The notes under the pieces: model-generated
Told to the model about the DNA's origin: nothing
The model's database searches: none
What the model saw: the letters and a program-made list of their open reading frames with translations, nothing else
Shown: positions 29,501 through 39,921 of the stretch, piece by piece
Layout: every line of letters begins with the position of its first letter
How positions within the stretch are numbered: the stretch's first letter is position 1
Translations under genes and position numbers: made by a program
Source of the DNA: Bugulina stolonifera
Lineage: Eukaryota; Bryozoa; Gymnolaemata; Cheilostomatida; Bugulidae
Length of the DNA stretch: 64,000 nt
Direction: 5' to 3'
NCBI GenBank assembly: GCA_935421135.1
Contig: OW285191.1
Location: 11,163,700 to 11,227,699, forward strand

Positions 29501-32064
29501 CATTATACAGACGATAAAATGCCAGCAGCTATGCTTCGATAATCAAAGTCACTTTCTTAAAAAATTGAAAATATTAAAAGAGGAGAGCTGTAATTATTTG
29601 TGCTCTTCTGTGATACTAAATGACCATCTAATCATCCTGAGAGGTCATTGACGAAGTGTAATTATGAGATGCTCGGGGAATTACTTCGAAGTTGGACTCA
29701 GTTTGCTCTCTTTCTAATTTTCATAAAGAGGCTAATGAGCATACTATGCACTGTTAATTTAATTAACATCACTACATTTTCTTATGGTTATTACATGAGT
29801 TTCCCAAGGGAGAATATATAAAATGGAGGAGTGACTACACTGTACATGAGCAGTGTGGGCTCACTAACAACTAGGGATGGTTTGGTTACTATAGATATTA
29901 AGCCCCTTTGAACTGTAGGTAATAAGCCATCATTACAGAAAAAAAAAGAAATTCCAAGCTAACAACACCACGACAGTTTTATAATCTGCCGTGTGCAATG
30001 GTCTTATTCTCTTCACACCATACTTTGATGCATCTGTGAGTGTTTGATCGAGATAAGAATTATTATCAAATACCCTGGATAGTAACTTCTATGTTATTAT
30101 ATAAAAAATATGAAAATGTAAAGCATTCAAAAAGAAGGCGACTGATTACTTGAGGCATGACGGATGCAATGTGGGAGATTGTGTGTAGAGAATGTTTGCA
30201 GTAATTATGCAACATTTCCAATATTCAGCTAATGGTAAAAGGAGAGTAGTGTAATGTAGCATGTAGAAATAAGATCCATGCTGTGCCTAGATAGTGACTC
30301 TGTATTACAAAATTAGTCATGTTATTTCTATGCCAGGAAGTACTGTGCAATTGGCAAAAACAGGCTTCCTTCAACTTAGTGTAACTCTGCTTTTAGTTGG
30401 ATGTTAAAATGTTGTCTAGCCATTATAATACATGAAGATCCAACATGAAAATAAAAGTAATACACAGTATACATGCATCTAATGTTCTATAAAGCAAAGG
30501 GCAGATAACTTCTTATTAGTCAAACATTCAGAAGCACTTTGAAGACTTATTTTGTTTGCTCTGCAAAAGTCCAAATTCACAGTTGCATTGGTTCCATTTT
30601 TAGCCAAATGTATAAACGTGTATCATAGGAACTAAAGGCTCGGCTACAGTATAAGCTGTTTGTTGATTTTCGGCCAACAGAGTCTCATTCTAGGGCTAAT
30701 TGTCATGCCGTTTGTTCGCTTATGCAAAGAGCAATATGTTGGTCTTTCCAGTCCCTGGTGTTACAGAGCGCTCCTGTGTATTTTAATATCAGATGCAACA
30801 GCTCCAATTATGCAATTTATTAGAAATGAGCTTAGTTATTGGCTAGTTAGCTGAATATTACTCAAAGCCATCAGTGGGCTGGTACCGTACTTCTCTCTTT
30901 GGACCCAGGCTAATGAACAACGAGGTCGGCCTGCCGAAGCTCAAGGCCTCAAAAACCTTTAAACTATTCAAGGTTATGTTTCTATTCCCTGTGCACGCAT
31001 GCATTATATTCATGTATATACATGTATATATTGTAATACAAAACATTGCAATTATCTTTTCATGTTTCTTTTGGTAGGTTTATAAATGCCAGACGAAGAA
31101 TAGTTCAGCCAATGATAGATCAAAGTAACAGAGGAGGCAGAGGACATGAGCAATACATGGCTGACCCTGGTAGACTGGGTGGCTATATGACAAGCCCCAC
31201 ACCAACTAGTATACCCACTATGCCTAGTAAGTCAAGCCTGGTGTATGGTATACTTATAACCTCAGTCTTTCCATACCCTAACTTTTCCAATGCAAGGTCC
31301 ATAGAACATTGTGTATGAATTTTATCCGCAAACGATCAGGCCAGTTGTTAAATCTCATAAATACGGTATAATAGGTGTTAGGAGATGGTCTGACAACTTC
31401 AAATTTGAATTGGTTGAGTCATGAATCCAGATAATTATGGTAATAAAGTAAGATAAAAAGGCCTGTGGTCTTCTAGCCATAGAATTCTATGCTTCTAGCA
31501 TTGCTAAAAACTGCTATACTATTCTTGAGATGAGCAAAGTTACTTTCCCTGCTCTCTTCGCTGCAATTAGTCTTCTGTTGTGTAAAATTGGCTCGCCATT
31601 TGTTTGTGACACACTATTAAGCACATTCCATATTCACATATGATAACACAGTTTTGTTCAATAGAGGTCATATGCCACTGACCACAACAACTTTTCCATA
31701 CATTTTGCCATTTACAATGTAGATTCAAATTACACTATTCGAGTTATCACCTTCCACTGACTGAGAGGACAACTTCAAAATCATGTCGATGCATATAATA
31801 TTGTACAAAGTTATACCTAATTATGTAGGCTTACATTGTAGGCTTATAATATTATTGTAGCATATCTGACTTACCATATAATGTCATGATTATTATGAAA
31901 CAATTGAAACACTCAACTGGTATCTTGCAGGTCCATATTCACCTCAAGCCACCCACATGCAGAGTCACTATGGCCCTCTGGGACCAACTAGCCACATGTC
32001 TCAGATGTTACTCCCATCCCACCACTCTGTGATGGATAGCTATGGCAATATGGCTGCCATGTGA
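2580..32064 (+). CDS. Meis: MEIS-class TALE homeodomain transcription factor, 12 exons
   Basis: Exons: 2580-2624, 6435-6611, 7659-7765, 9429-9567, 10642-10692, 11715-11765, 15642-15812, 19840-20068, 27323-27477, 28515-28591, 31078-31226 and 31931-32064. They join in frame to 494 residues with GT-AG borders. The N-terminal MEIS/PKNOX domain, which binds the PBC partner, spans about residues 98-225 (exons 3-7), with [15 protein letters not shown] and [17 protein letters not shown] blocks. The TALE homeodomain spans about 349-412 (exons 9-11). It keeps KRGIFPK, the three-residue loop extension HPYPSE, and recognition helix VNNWFINARRR followed by [11 protein letters not shown], which favours MEIS over PKNOX. 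The protein should act in the nucleus on TGACAG-type sites, usually with a PBC partner. The regions between domains are rich in Gln, Ser and Asp/Glu. An in-frame stop 22 bases upstream supports the start. The final codon overlaps a donor-like GTGAGT, so a longer alternative C-terminus is possible. Confidence 0.95.
2625..6434 (+). other. Meis intron 1
   Basis: A 3.8-kb AT-rich intron between a GTAAGT donor and a TTTACAG acceptor. It contains scattered ACATGT-type palindromes, the densest at 4857-4888. Open frames at 3144-3422 and 4082-4321 have no recognisable domains and look like chance. No RNA gene or mobile element was recognised. Confidence 0.6.
11766..15641 (+). other. Meis intron 6
   Basis: A 3.9-kb AT-rich intron. 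It includes a short palindromic AT tract around 14235-14262. I see no coding exon, RNA gene or clear transposon. Confidence 0.5.
15964..16257. repeat. 21-bp minisatellite, 14 copies, in Meis intron 7
   Basis: Fourteen head-to-tail 21-bp units with core CTACAATATAAGCATATAGG. Units 1-6 carry AAGCAT, units 7-13 carry AATCAT, and unit 14 returns to AAGCAT. Because 21 is a multiple of three, both strands are open for 100 or more codons, giving spurious frames at 15958-16272 (+) and 15944-16309 (-). Confidence 0.97.
16629..16720. repeat. AT dinucleotide-rich microsatellite
   Basis: Nearly pure TATA/ATAT sequence with interspersed TATTATAT units in Meis intron 7. It is partly self-complementary and could fold or cause assembly uncertainty. 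Confidence 0.85.
22185..22198. promoter_or_regulatory. Perfect RFX-type X-box in Meis intron 8 (first)
   Basis: GTAACCATAGCAAC fits the RFX X-box consensus GTNRCC-N2-RGYAAC at every fixed position. RFX factors bind such imperfect palindromes as dimers. Binding here is inferred only from the match and from a second site 298 bp away. Confidence 0.4.
22483..22496. promoter_or_regulatory. Perfect RFX-type X-box in Meis intron 8 (second)
   Basis: GTTACCATAGCAAC fits the X-box consensus at all fixed positions and shares its right half with the site at 22185-22198. Two such sites within 312 bp are unlikely by chance in AT-rich DNA, which suggests an intronic enhancer. Confidence 0.4.
24954..24990. 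repeat. (TACACT)n hexanucleotide microsatellite
   Basis: About six uninterrupted hexamer copies. They sit just after a 30-bp-period duplication (copies starting at 24882 and 24912) that shares the word ACTTACACCTATG. Confidence 0.9.
25476..25955. repeat. 240-bp tandem duplication, two copies
   Basis: Positions 25476-25715 and 25716-25955 are two head-to-tail 240-bp copies differing at only a handful of positions, for example GCGATG versus GCAATG near the start and AAATAAT versus AAACACT in the middle. The unit has no ORF and no terminal inverted repeat, so it looks like a recent local duplication rather than a transposon. Confidence 0.95.
26864..26915. repeat. 26-bp direct repeat, two copies
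   Basis: Two adjacent 26-bp copies with core TTATTACATAACAGTGTC lie in Meis intron 8, about 400 bp before the homeodomain exon. Confidence 0.9.
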
Positions 32065-32148
32065 GTTGCAGTAATATGGCTGTTATCTGATTTACAGCAA
32101 TATGCCCGTTGTGTGATCTACAGCAATATGGTCGTTGTTTAACAAAGG
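32045..32148. repeat. 26-bp tandem repeat straddling the Meis stop codon
   Basis: The word GYAATATG recurs at 32045, 32071, 32097 and 32123, an exact 26-bp period over four units. The first unit encodes the last Meis residues (NMAAM) and contains the TGA at 32062-32064. The other three units are 3' UTR. As 26 is not a multiple of three, changes in copy number upstream of the stop would alter the reading frame. Confidence 0.85.
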
Positions 32149-34071
32149 ACATGCGTTTGTTTGACAGTTGTTTTAGTCAAAATTAGACAATGCTAGTGAA
32201 CAACGCTTCAATTTACTTGTACATTTAAATATTATACCCACCCTGAAATTACCTTTATTTCAAGAGAATACCCAATAGACAGCATATATATCTTTTTCGC
32301 ATCAATGTAAGAGTATATTTTATGGACCTACCTACCTACATAATATTGTTATCCAAATTAAAGTATATATTTTAGTAGTACATTGAGTTAATATAATTAC
32401 GTACATGTATTTAGAAGATTGCAAGTAGTGTATTATTTTATCAGTTAGGTATCTTCCGCAACGTATAGAGCAAAAGTGAATTATGTGTCAAAACATGTGC
32501 TCTGTGTTCATCAGTGCACAGTATAGTATTTTACCAGTGTAGACCAAAGTTTAAAAGAGTTTATGGGTGGGTCTAAAACTTTGTATTACACCCCCAAACT
32601 TCGGATACATCTTCATGCTCAAAACCTCAGCCATCTCTCCTTTGCCAATCATGTACATGTATTATGAGGATTTGTCAATAAGTCTAACATTAGTTCTGTT
32701 CTTTTTGTGTCAGTATTTGGGGCACGACATCACAACCCCCTTATCTGAACCGGGGGGTGGGAAATGGGACACACAATATTGTGTTTATATAGAAAAGAGC
32801 TAATCATTCTACATTATTTAGTCAGATATGTCATGATATGATGTCTGCTTTTTCTTATTAAATCAATCATAGTTTTCTTATATTAGTTTTAGACTATTAC
32901 TATTAACATTTTACCTGATCCTATTCTTTGTTACAATACAGCTTGACTAAACTGGCATTTTAATGAAAATTAATAGAAGTTATATTTTTCATTGGTTATG
33001 TGGTTCTTATCAGAAATAAAACATTCAAAGACACCAGCCACTACTTGATAAAAATTTTGAAATCAAACTTTGTGCTCATAATACCTTATATCCATGTGTA
33101 GATGGCATAAGCTGATATGTTGCATCTCAAATTTATTGTAATATACATGTACATGTAAATCAGAGTTGTGATTGTGTACATAGTGTGCCTCCTATTTATG
33201 ATACTAACTGATGGTAACTACTGTGCTCTGAGGACATTATTGTGCTCTCTCTAATTTCATATAGATCATTGTCAGATTATACAATATTACATTACACAAA
33301 GTATATATGTATAGCTACAGGTCAAGTAAAGCACTGATAGAGCGTATGGGTAGCAATTAATTGATGTGAGTTGTAATGCCACACAAAGGTAATAAGCAAC
33401 TATAATACAACCATGTGTAGATTTTAAAACGTTACTCTACAGTAGTCATACTCGTAGCAGACGTACAAAAATTACGAAACGCTGTTCCTGGAAATGGCAT
33501 CGTCTAAAGTGATACTCAGTATTTTCTTGATGATACACATTGCTACAGTAATACTAACAGTCAGCAGTGTACTCCATCATTGTTGAAGAATACAGTACTT
33601 TGGAAGTAGTATTGAAGTTGTTCCCTCTTTGACTTGTACAACTGGGGAGTTGCCCTCTCTCTTATTCAATTTATTTTGGAGTTGTCTTCTAACAGTAATT
33701 AGGAAAATTTTTCGATCCATTCGATATAGCCTGCGTTTCTGACTAAAAGAATACTGTGTTCTCAGCTATGTCAAAATCGAAAGGTCACAAATTTTAGATT
33801 ATTTTGTAATTGTTGTGATGCTATCTCACACGCATTGACAGGAGGAGTAGAATTCGGTGAAACACTCACAAGACTACTAGAGTTTGAAAACTGTTCTCGA
33901 CTAAGTCGTTTGATATAGAATCATCTTTGCTCCAAACGTCAGCTATTTGTATAAGAAGCAGGAGCCGGGACGAACATAGATTGGCTAGTCAACTCAGACA
34001 GTCTGACTGAGTCTCTCTGAAATTTATTAAAATTTGAAGTAGCCTCGACTCTACGTGTTTGATTTGTCATT
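32065..34071. other. Meis 3' UTR and Meis-SDE2 intergenic region
   Basis: Two kilobases without a supported coding exon. It starts with the 26-bp repeats and holds an AATAAA near 33016 that might end Meis. Three direct copies of the dispersed GARTTGYCYTCTC motif, spaced about 32 bp, lie at 33614-33690. The SDE2 promoter and 5' UTR must lie in the last few hundred bases; no clear TATA box was seen. Confidence 0.55.
33614..33690. repeat. Three direct copies of the dispersed motif
   Basis: GAAGTTGTTCCCTCTTT, GGGAGTTGCCCTCTCTC and TTGGAGTTGTCTTCT follow one another with their AGTTG cores at 33616, 33648 and 33680, a 32-bp spacing, 400 bp upstream of the SDE2 start codon. Confidence 0.75.
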
Positions 34072-37000
34072 ATGGAAAATTTCCTTTCAAACCAGACTAT
34101 TAGGTCCGTGAATGTACTTGGACACACTGGACTTGAACATAAATACACATGTAAAGATATTTTGAATTCACAGAATTGGGTGAGTGACATGATTAAGCTG
34201 CTGGAAGTGAATTCAGAACCAGATTTTCAGAACTGTGATCGGACAATTGGAGAAGATTTATTACCTGAACCAGAAACTTTTTGTAGCTAGTTTCAAAGCT
34301 TTGTATAAATAAAAATAAATTTAATTTTTCTTAGATTTTCATTAATCAATGAGGTCAATTAGTTTAGTTTTGCTTGGTGACTTAATTCAACAGCTTTATC
34401 CTAAAAAATGTGCTTATTTGAATAGCTGTAGCTGCAGATAAAAATTTAGCAATGTTTTGTTTGGTAATTTAACTTCTTGAATTTTATACGATTGCTATAA
34501 TTAGTGAAAGCGCTGGTAAGGAAACGTGTAAGTTTATAATCTTAAGTACTAGCTGAAATATTCTATGTATTTTACCATTTACATTACTAATTACAGCTGT
34601 CAGCTGATGCATATCTGCTATGTAATGGCAAGAAGGTCGATCCGGATGCAATCATTGAATCTGATAAAATATATCATGTGTGTCACAGACTTCGTGGTGG
34701 CAAAGGAGGTAGGCTGGATTTTGTACATTTGCCGTAATTATTCCGGAAGTATTAGAGTTCTTACGTTAGCTATGACAGCAAACGTATCACATTCGCTACT
34801 AGAATGGTCCACTAAATGATAGGCGTGTCGAAGGATGCTAGACTACATTCTTTAGACAAAATTTGATAAAACTTTCACTCGTAACTGCCAACTGATGCCC
34901 AAACCTTTGCGATATTCCGTATTGATGATCATTCAATCTTACAATTTGTAAATCTTAGTTCTTTACTGTAAGTCAAGCGATGGTAGTAATACAGGATTTG
35001 AAATTTTCGGCCCCGACTCTACATTGTTCCCAAAATTATCCTAGGCCAACTCCAATAATTTAAAATGGCAATATAATTATAACATAAAGCATGTGAGAGG
35101 GTTAATCCTATAACACTTACAGTGCTTGTGTGAATATATTACAGGGTTTGGGTCTATGCTCAGGACTATTGGAGCACAGATAGAGAAGACGACCAATAGG
35201 GAGGCAATGAGGGACCTCAGTGGGCGGAGAATGAGGGATATCAATAACGAGAAGAAGTGAGTGCGTCATGTGTCATGCGAATGGTTGTGTGCACAGCTCA
35301 AGCCTACATGTAACCTACATTCCTAATGTGATTGTGGGAATATTTCTCTCTCAAAATGTCAATACACAAAACATCATGTAGTGCTGATGTAGGATCTATA
35401 TAGGGTATATTTAGCTACATGGAATGAGTTGGTCAAATGACCTTACATGTATTTAATTTGTGCTAGATTTGGGCTTGGGATAACTTTATTCTCTGACTAA
35501 ACTGAAAAATATAAAGCACCCTCATAATATCTACTTTTGGCCGTTAGGAAGTTTTTGACCATTTTATGGCAAAAAGCTTCAAATTATGGAAATGGCTTGA
35601 AAATTTTGCTTTGATACTTTCATACTTTTAATTGCTTAGACTATGTTAGCAGCATCTTTTAGAACATGTGGGCCTAGTTGTAGTTATAGTCAGTGTGTAA
35701 GTGTACATGATATGGAGTACATTATGTGTTTTTTCCCAGACTTGCCGAGTGGGTGGCCGGAGCTTCAGAGAGGGAAAAGCAAAGAGAGCAGAGAAGGAAA
35801 GAGAGGATGGAGAAACGTAAAGCTGAAGCAGAGGGCAGGATGCACAAGTTTAGAGATGAGAAATACATGGACCAGAAGGAGCAGGTCTCTACTAACCTAG
35901 ATGATGCACTCACACAGGTAGGTGCAGTACTAACTACATCTAGGTCACGTGACACTTTATTTGGTGTCGTATCTAGTCTGATTGCGTGTACCCACACCAT
36001 ATTAATAATATTAGATGGTGCCCATAGGCACTATGCGCTATGAAGTATTTGTTTGGTGGAAATATGGATTTTTGTTATTTAGATTTCTTCTTAGGTATCA
36101 ATGATAACAGTTGGACCTTAGCTAGGCCAAGCAACTTGATTTTGTGGTAGGTATGTCATTCCCTTGCAGTGACAAAACTTTAGCAATAGAGTGAGCTCTA
36201 TGGTTTCATATTACAGGGAATAAAGAGGGCTGCAGTAGGAGGCGCATCAAGTGGCCCCCTTAGTAAAAAGGGAAAAGCACCAGCTACTACAGTCTCATCA
36301 TGGTGAGTTACCCTGATAATAATGTGGGCGTGTGTACATTGTACAATGCGCATGTATGACTTATTGGTTCATGTGTCGTGTATGTGATGTATATAGTTTA
36401 AATAACTTCTTTGTATTGGACAGTATACTTTCAGCCACTCAATTAATGCTTATTAATTTGTATTTATTATATCTCATGTAGGGTAGCCAATAAATTGGTA
36501 CTGCTACCAATTTTGAGCATATTACTCAATCTATGTGTATATACATGTATATACATATGTTATTATATGCACCAGTTCTATGTATTTGCCTAGTTTTTCA
36601 ACTATTAGGTAAATTGTTGAATCTTATGCAGGGCTGGTGTAGATATAGATGACTTGTCATCCAGTGAAGATGAAAGTGGTAGCAGCAACTCTGAGTCAAC
36701 CATGGTTAGAGCTGAGGTAAAAGATACGTCACCAGAGGGCAGTGCAACAGAGAGTGACACATTAAATGTAGTAAAGGAGAAGCTAGAGTCACATGACAGT
36801 GGTAGTAGCTCTGACAGCGCTGCTGAGAAGAGTGCAGATCCAGAGAGATCTCCAGCTATGGAGACCACAGAACAGATCTCTACAGTGACAGAAGACGGAC
36901 AGTCAACCACCTCCCAGAGTTCTACTGAGACACAACCAAGAGATACAGATGGAAAGTCAGAACTACCTAATAAAACCACAGTTACATCTACCATTGACGG

Positions 37001-38177
37001 TACGTACATATCGGTAATGGAGTTTTCGTTCAACCGTTGTTGAGTGTTCATCCTTGATTTAATTGGCTAACTAATGTGCAAGCAATCTAACTTTTAACAT
37101 TGTATAACAGCTGTATGAAAGTCGAGCCCTCACCTTTGATGTCTCGTATTTTAATGCCTACAATGCCATCATTTCTAGTTTCACAACAGTACCCAGCAGG
37201 ATAAAATCTAATAGTGCACATGATATTTTTTGAGTTGTTTTATCATTGAATACAACCCCCAACATTACTAATAATGGTATAATTGGAGTGTTTGTTTGTA
37301 AAATCAAGAGCAAGTCTAAAACCCAAATAACATGTGATTTGACTCATAATAGAATAGAAATATATGGTGACAATGCGAGTTGTAACGAGATGACAACTCC
37401 AAATTGAGTGTATTATATACTTCCTACCCAGCAAGTATAGGTCTCCTATTCACTCATGTGACTGTACTCTCTTACTATAGACATGGAGCCAATAGACTTA
37501 GATACATATGCTAGTGCTAAACAGTTGGAAGGGTGTGGTTTGGAACGTCTCAAACAAGATCTGATAAGGAGAGGACTGAAGTGTGGTGGATCCTTGGAAC
37601 AAAGAGCGCAGAGACTCTACAGGTGATTGCATGAAGTTATTCAGTGTATACTTTTCTAGAAGAGTTCTTTCAACTGTAGGAACAATTTGATTGGCCGTGA
37701 ACTGTATTATTATCTATACGGTGTGAAGCATTTCCAGCTGGAGATAGTAATTGGATAGTATTTATGCCAAAGTGGTTTTTAGCCAACATATAGATCTATG
37801 CTTTTATTTTCCGTACTGGACTTTACTGAGTATTTGGCCCTTTCAGTTCAACTCTCTGCAGGCATATGATATTCTTACATTTATAACGCAAAAGTGTAGA
37901 CATCATTGTGTCTATAACACAAGTGTAGACATCATTGTATCTATAACACTAGCATCATGGTATCTATAAACTATTGTATGCTAACATATCACTACAGGGC
38001 TACTCCTATTTTCCTGACTATGATCATCATCATATCTCAGTAGCCTTTGTTCCATGATTAACTTGTAGTACATGTGTCTGTGTACTATATATTTACTGTA
38101 ATTTTACTTGCAGTGTCAAGGGTCTACAGGCTACAGAGATTGACCCCTCACTCTTTGCTAAGAAGAAGAACAAGTAG
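34072..38177 (+). CDS. SDE2: SDE2 homologue: splicing and genome-stability factor, 8 exons
   Basis: Exons: 34072-34179, 34597-34708, 35145-35256, 35740-35917, 36217-36302, 36632-36999, 37481-37622 and 38114-38177, joining in frame to 389 residues (human SDE2 is 451). Residues 1-71 are the ubiquitin-like fold ending RLRGG. They are followed by [22 protein letters not shown], the hallmark SDE2 junction where a deubiquitinase cuts after GG to release a Lys-starting protein. Residues 111-170 are strongly charged and helical (LAEWVAG then Arg/Lys/Glu-rich). Residues 199-320 are an acidic, Ser-rich linker. About 322-376 is the SAP-like domain, with [20 protein letters not shown]. Family members act in the spliceosome and, in animals, in PCNA-linked replication-stress control. 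An in-frame stop at 34060-34062 supports the start. It runs in the same direction as Meis and converges on the galactosyltransferase gene. Confidence 0.94.
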
Positions 38178-39921
38178 GACTATATTGTCACATTTCCTAG
38201 TGACATGGAGTATTGATATCTGAATGCAACGCTGATTATTGCATTGTGGGAACTGTAACAATAACTATGGGATATTTTATACTAACTATTGCATTGTGGG
38301 AACCATGATGTTATAAAAATTTTATTGATTATGTATAACTATACATTGCTATCAATATTGAAATAATATTTGATTACTCTTTACAGCATGGTATCAACCC
38401 TTCATCATTCTCAGAAATAATTAATAGTTTGGTATGCAGTATATAGTAACCAAAATATGTAGTCAAGTATGGTAATTGTATTTATCACCTGCATCAATAG
38501 ACCTACTAGTATGACTCTATCACTCTCTAAATAGGTCATAAATTTGCAGAACTATGTAAAATATGCAATTAATTGCACTATATTATGTTTTACTCTATTA
38601 AATATACATACTTTGACAAATAATTATATTAATATTTACCTATCAATAGTGTTTATGCCTGTCAATATCCTACTGATGTATATTTTGCTGTATAATTTAC
38701 TTACATGTACATGTATAATAAAATGGACTCTGGAATTACTTAAAAAATCACTGTACAGTGTTACATGGTGGAACTACATGTAGTATATTGGTATATATAT
38801 GTTATACAGTTTATTATGCCATAATCTATGGAGTGCACATTCATAGGCTATTGATTGTAATTTGGAGTTGTCTTCTCCTAAACTAGAGAAGACAATTTCG
38901 TATAATAATGAATATTATGTTTACTACTTTATGCAGTCAGTGCACATAATATGGGTCACTTTCAACTCTATTTGGTTAAGTAGAGCATGTGCTCTTTGAC
39001 ATGGACAGTAAGTGTTGAATTGGGAAAAAAATTCACAATGAATAGTGCATGTACATGTATGTATTATCATAGTGCGTTTGCACTTGCTTGTTACAAATAA
39101 TATATTAGCAGTTAAATATGCTGTAGCTACCAGCAACACTCACACTTATGTAGACATTGACGGAATTTAGTTACAATATATTACTGTTCCAACTTCATAC
39201 CTATAATTTTTTTTAATGTTGTTAGATTTTATTGCTGTGAGCATTTGTTTTGATATACATGTACAGTGGCCTAAAGAACTACATTTTATTTCATAAATCT
39301 TTCCCTTGATCACCAGCCTACTCTCTAATACGCACACCATACATGTGTGAGGAATGATATAGCATGCAAATCTTAAATACCATAGAGTTCCATTATGGAG
39401 CTGCCTCTAGCTGCCGATGTGGAAATACTGCTGCCAAAGATAGTTACTTTAGGGTCGTAGAGCGTATTCACTTCCTTGGATCAATTATCCTCCAAAATAT
39501 TTCTTTGTCTCTGAAAAGATTAAAACAAAATAATACTTTATCAAATAACTGTCTACTTGGCTTTGTATATACAAAATTTGGCCATTACTCACTAAAGTTA
39601 AGTTTACACTGGGTCTATCTGTGGCACACATCTTGCTATTTTAAACAAACACAAGTTTTGTTTGATGCTGGAGTACGAAAAATACAAGCTGGTGCAGGTC
39701 GTGGAGAAATCAGCACTATTGGTTTTTTCTGACCGAATCTATGCTACCGTACAATGTGTGGCAAGCAATGACCTCTCATGTTGAAGGAAGGAAAGTAAGC
39801 TTTACATAAATTATTCTCTCAGTTGTTGGTCTGTTTTTCTGAACTTATTCATTTGAGTTCTGAACTTATTTATAGTATACACTCTGGCTGTGATAAGTAG
39901 ACATAGAAAATTTCACTGCAA
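38178..39921. other. Convergent intergenic region, SDE2 and galactosyltransferase
   Basis: Shared 3' side of two convergent genes, 1.7 kb. It contains a hairpin built from the dispersed motif at 38861-38898. A 122-codon open frame on the plus strand at 39364-39732 shows no recognisable domain. I see no RNA gene. Confidence 0.5.
38861..38898. repeat. Hairpin formed by the dispersed GAGTTGTCTTCTC motif
   Basis: TTGTCTTCTC on the left pairs perfectly with GAGAAGACAA on the right over 10 bp, with an 8-base loop. The left arm is a full copy of the motif found elsewhere in the window. It could be a miniature inverted-repeat remnant or an RNA hairpin. Confidence 0.75.

Noticed and set aside
36605..37051. 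148-codon minus-strand frame
   Set aside because: Antisense of the Ser/Glu-rich SDE2 exon 6; low complexity and no conserved domain.
39364..39732. 122-codon open frame on the plus strand between SDE2 and the galactosyltransferase gene
   Set aside because: No recognisable domain, no splice partners and composition like the flanks. A frame of this length is plausible by chance in 64 kb, though transcript data could change this.
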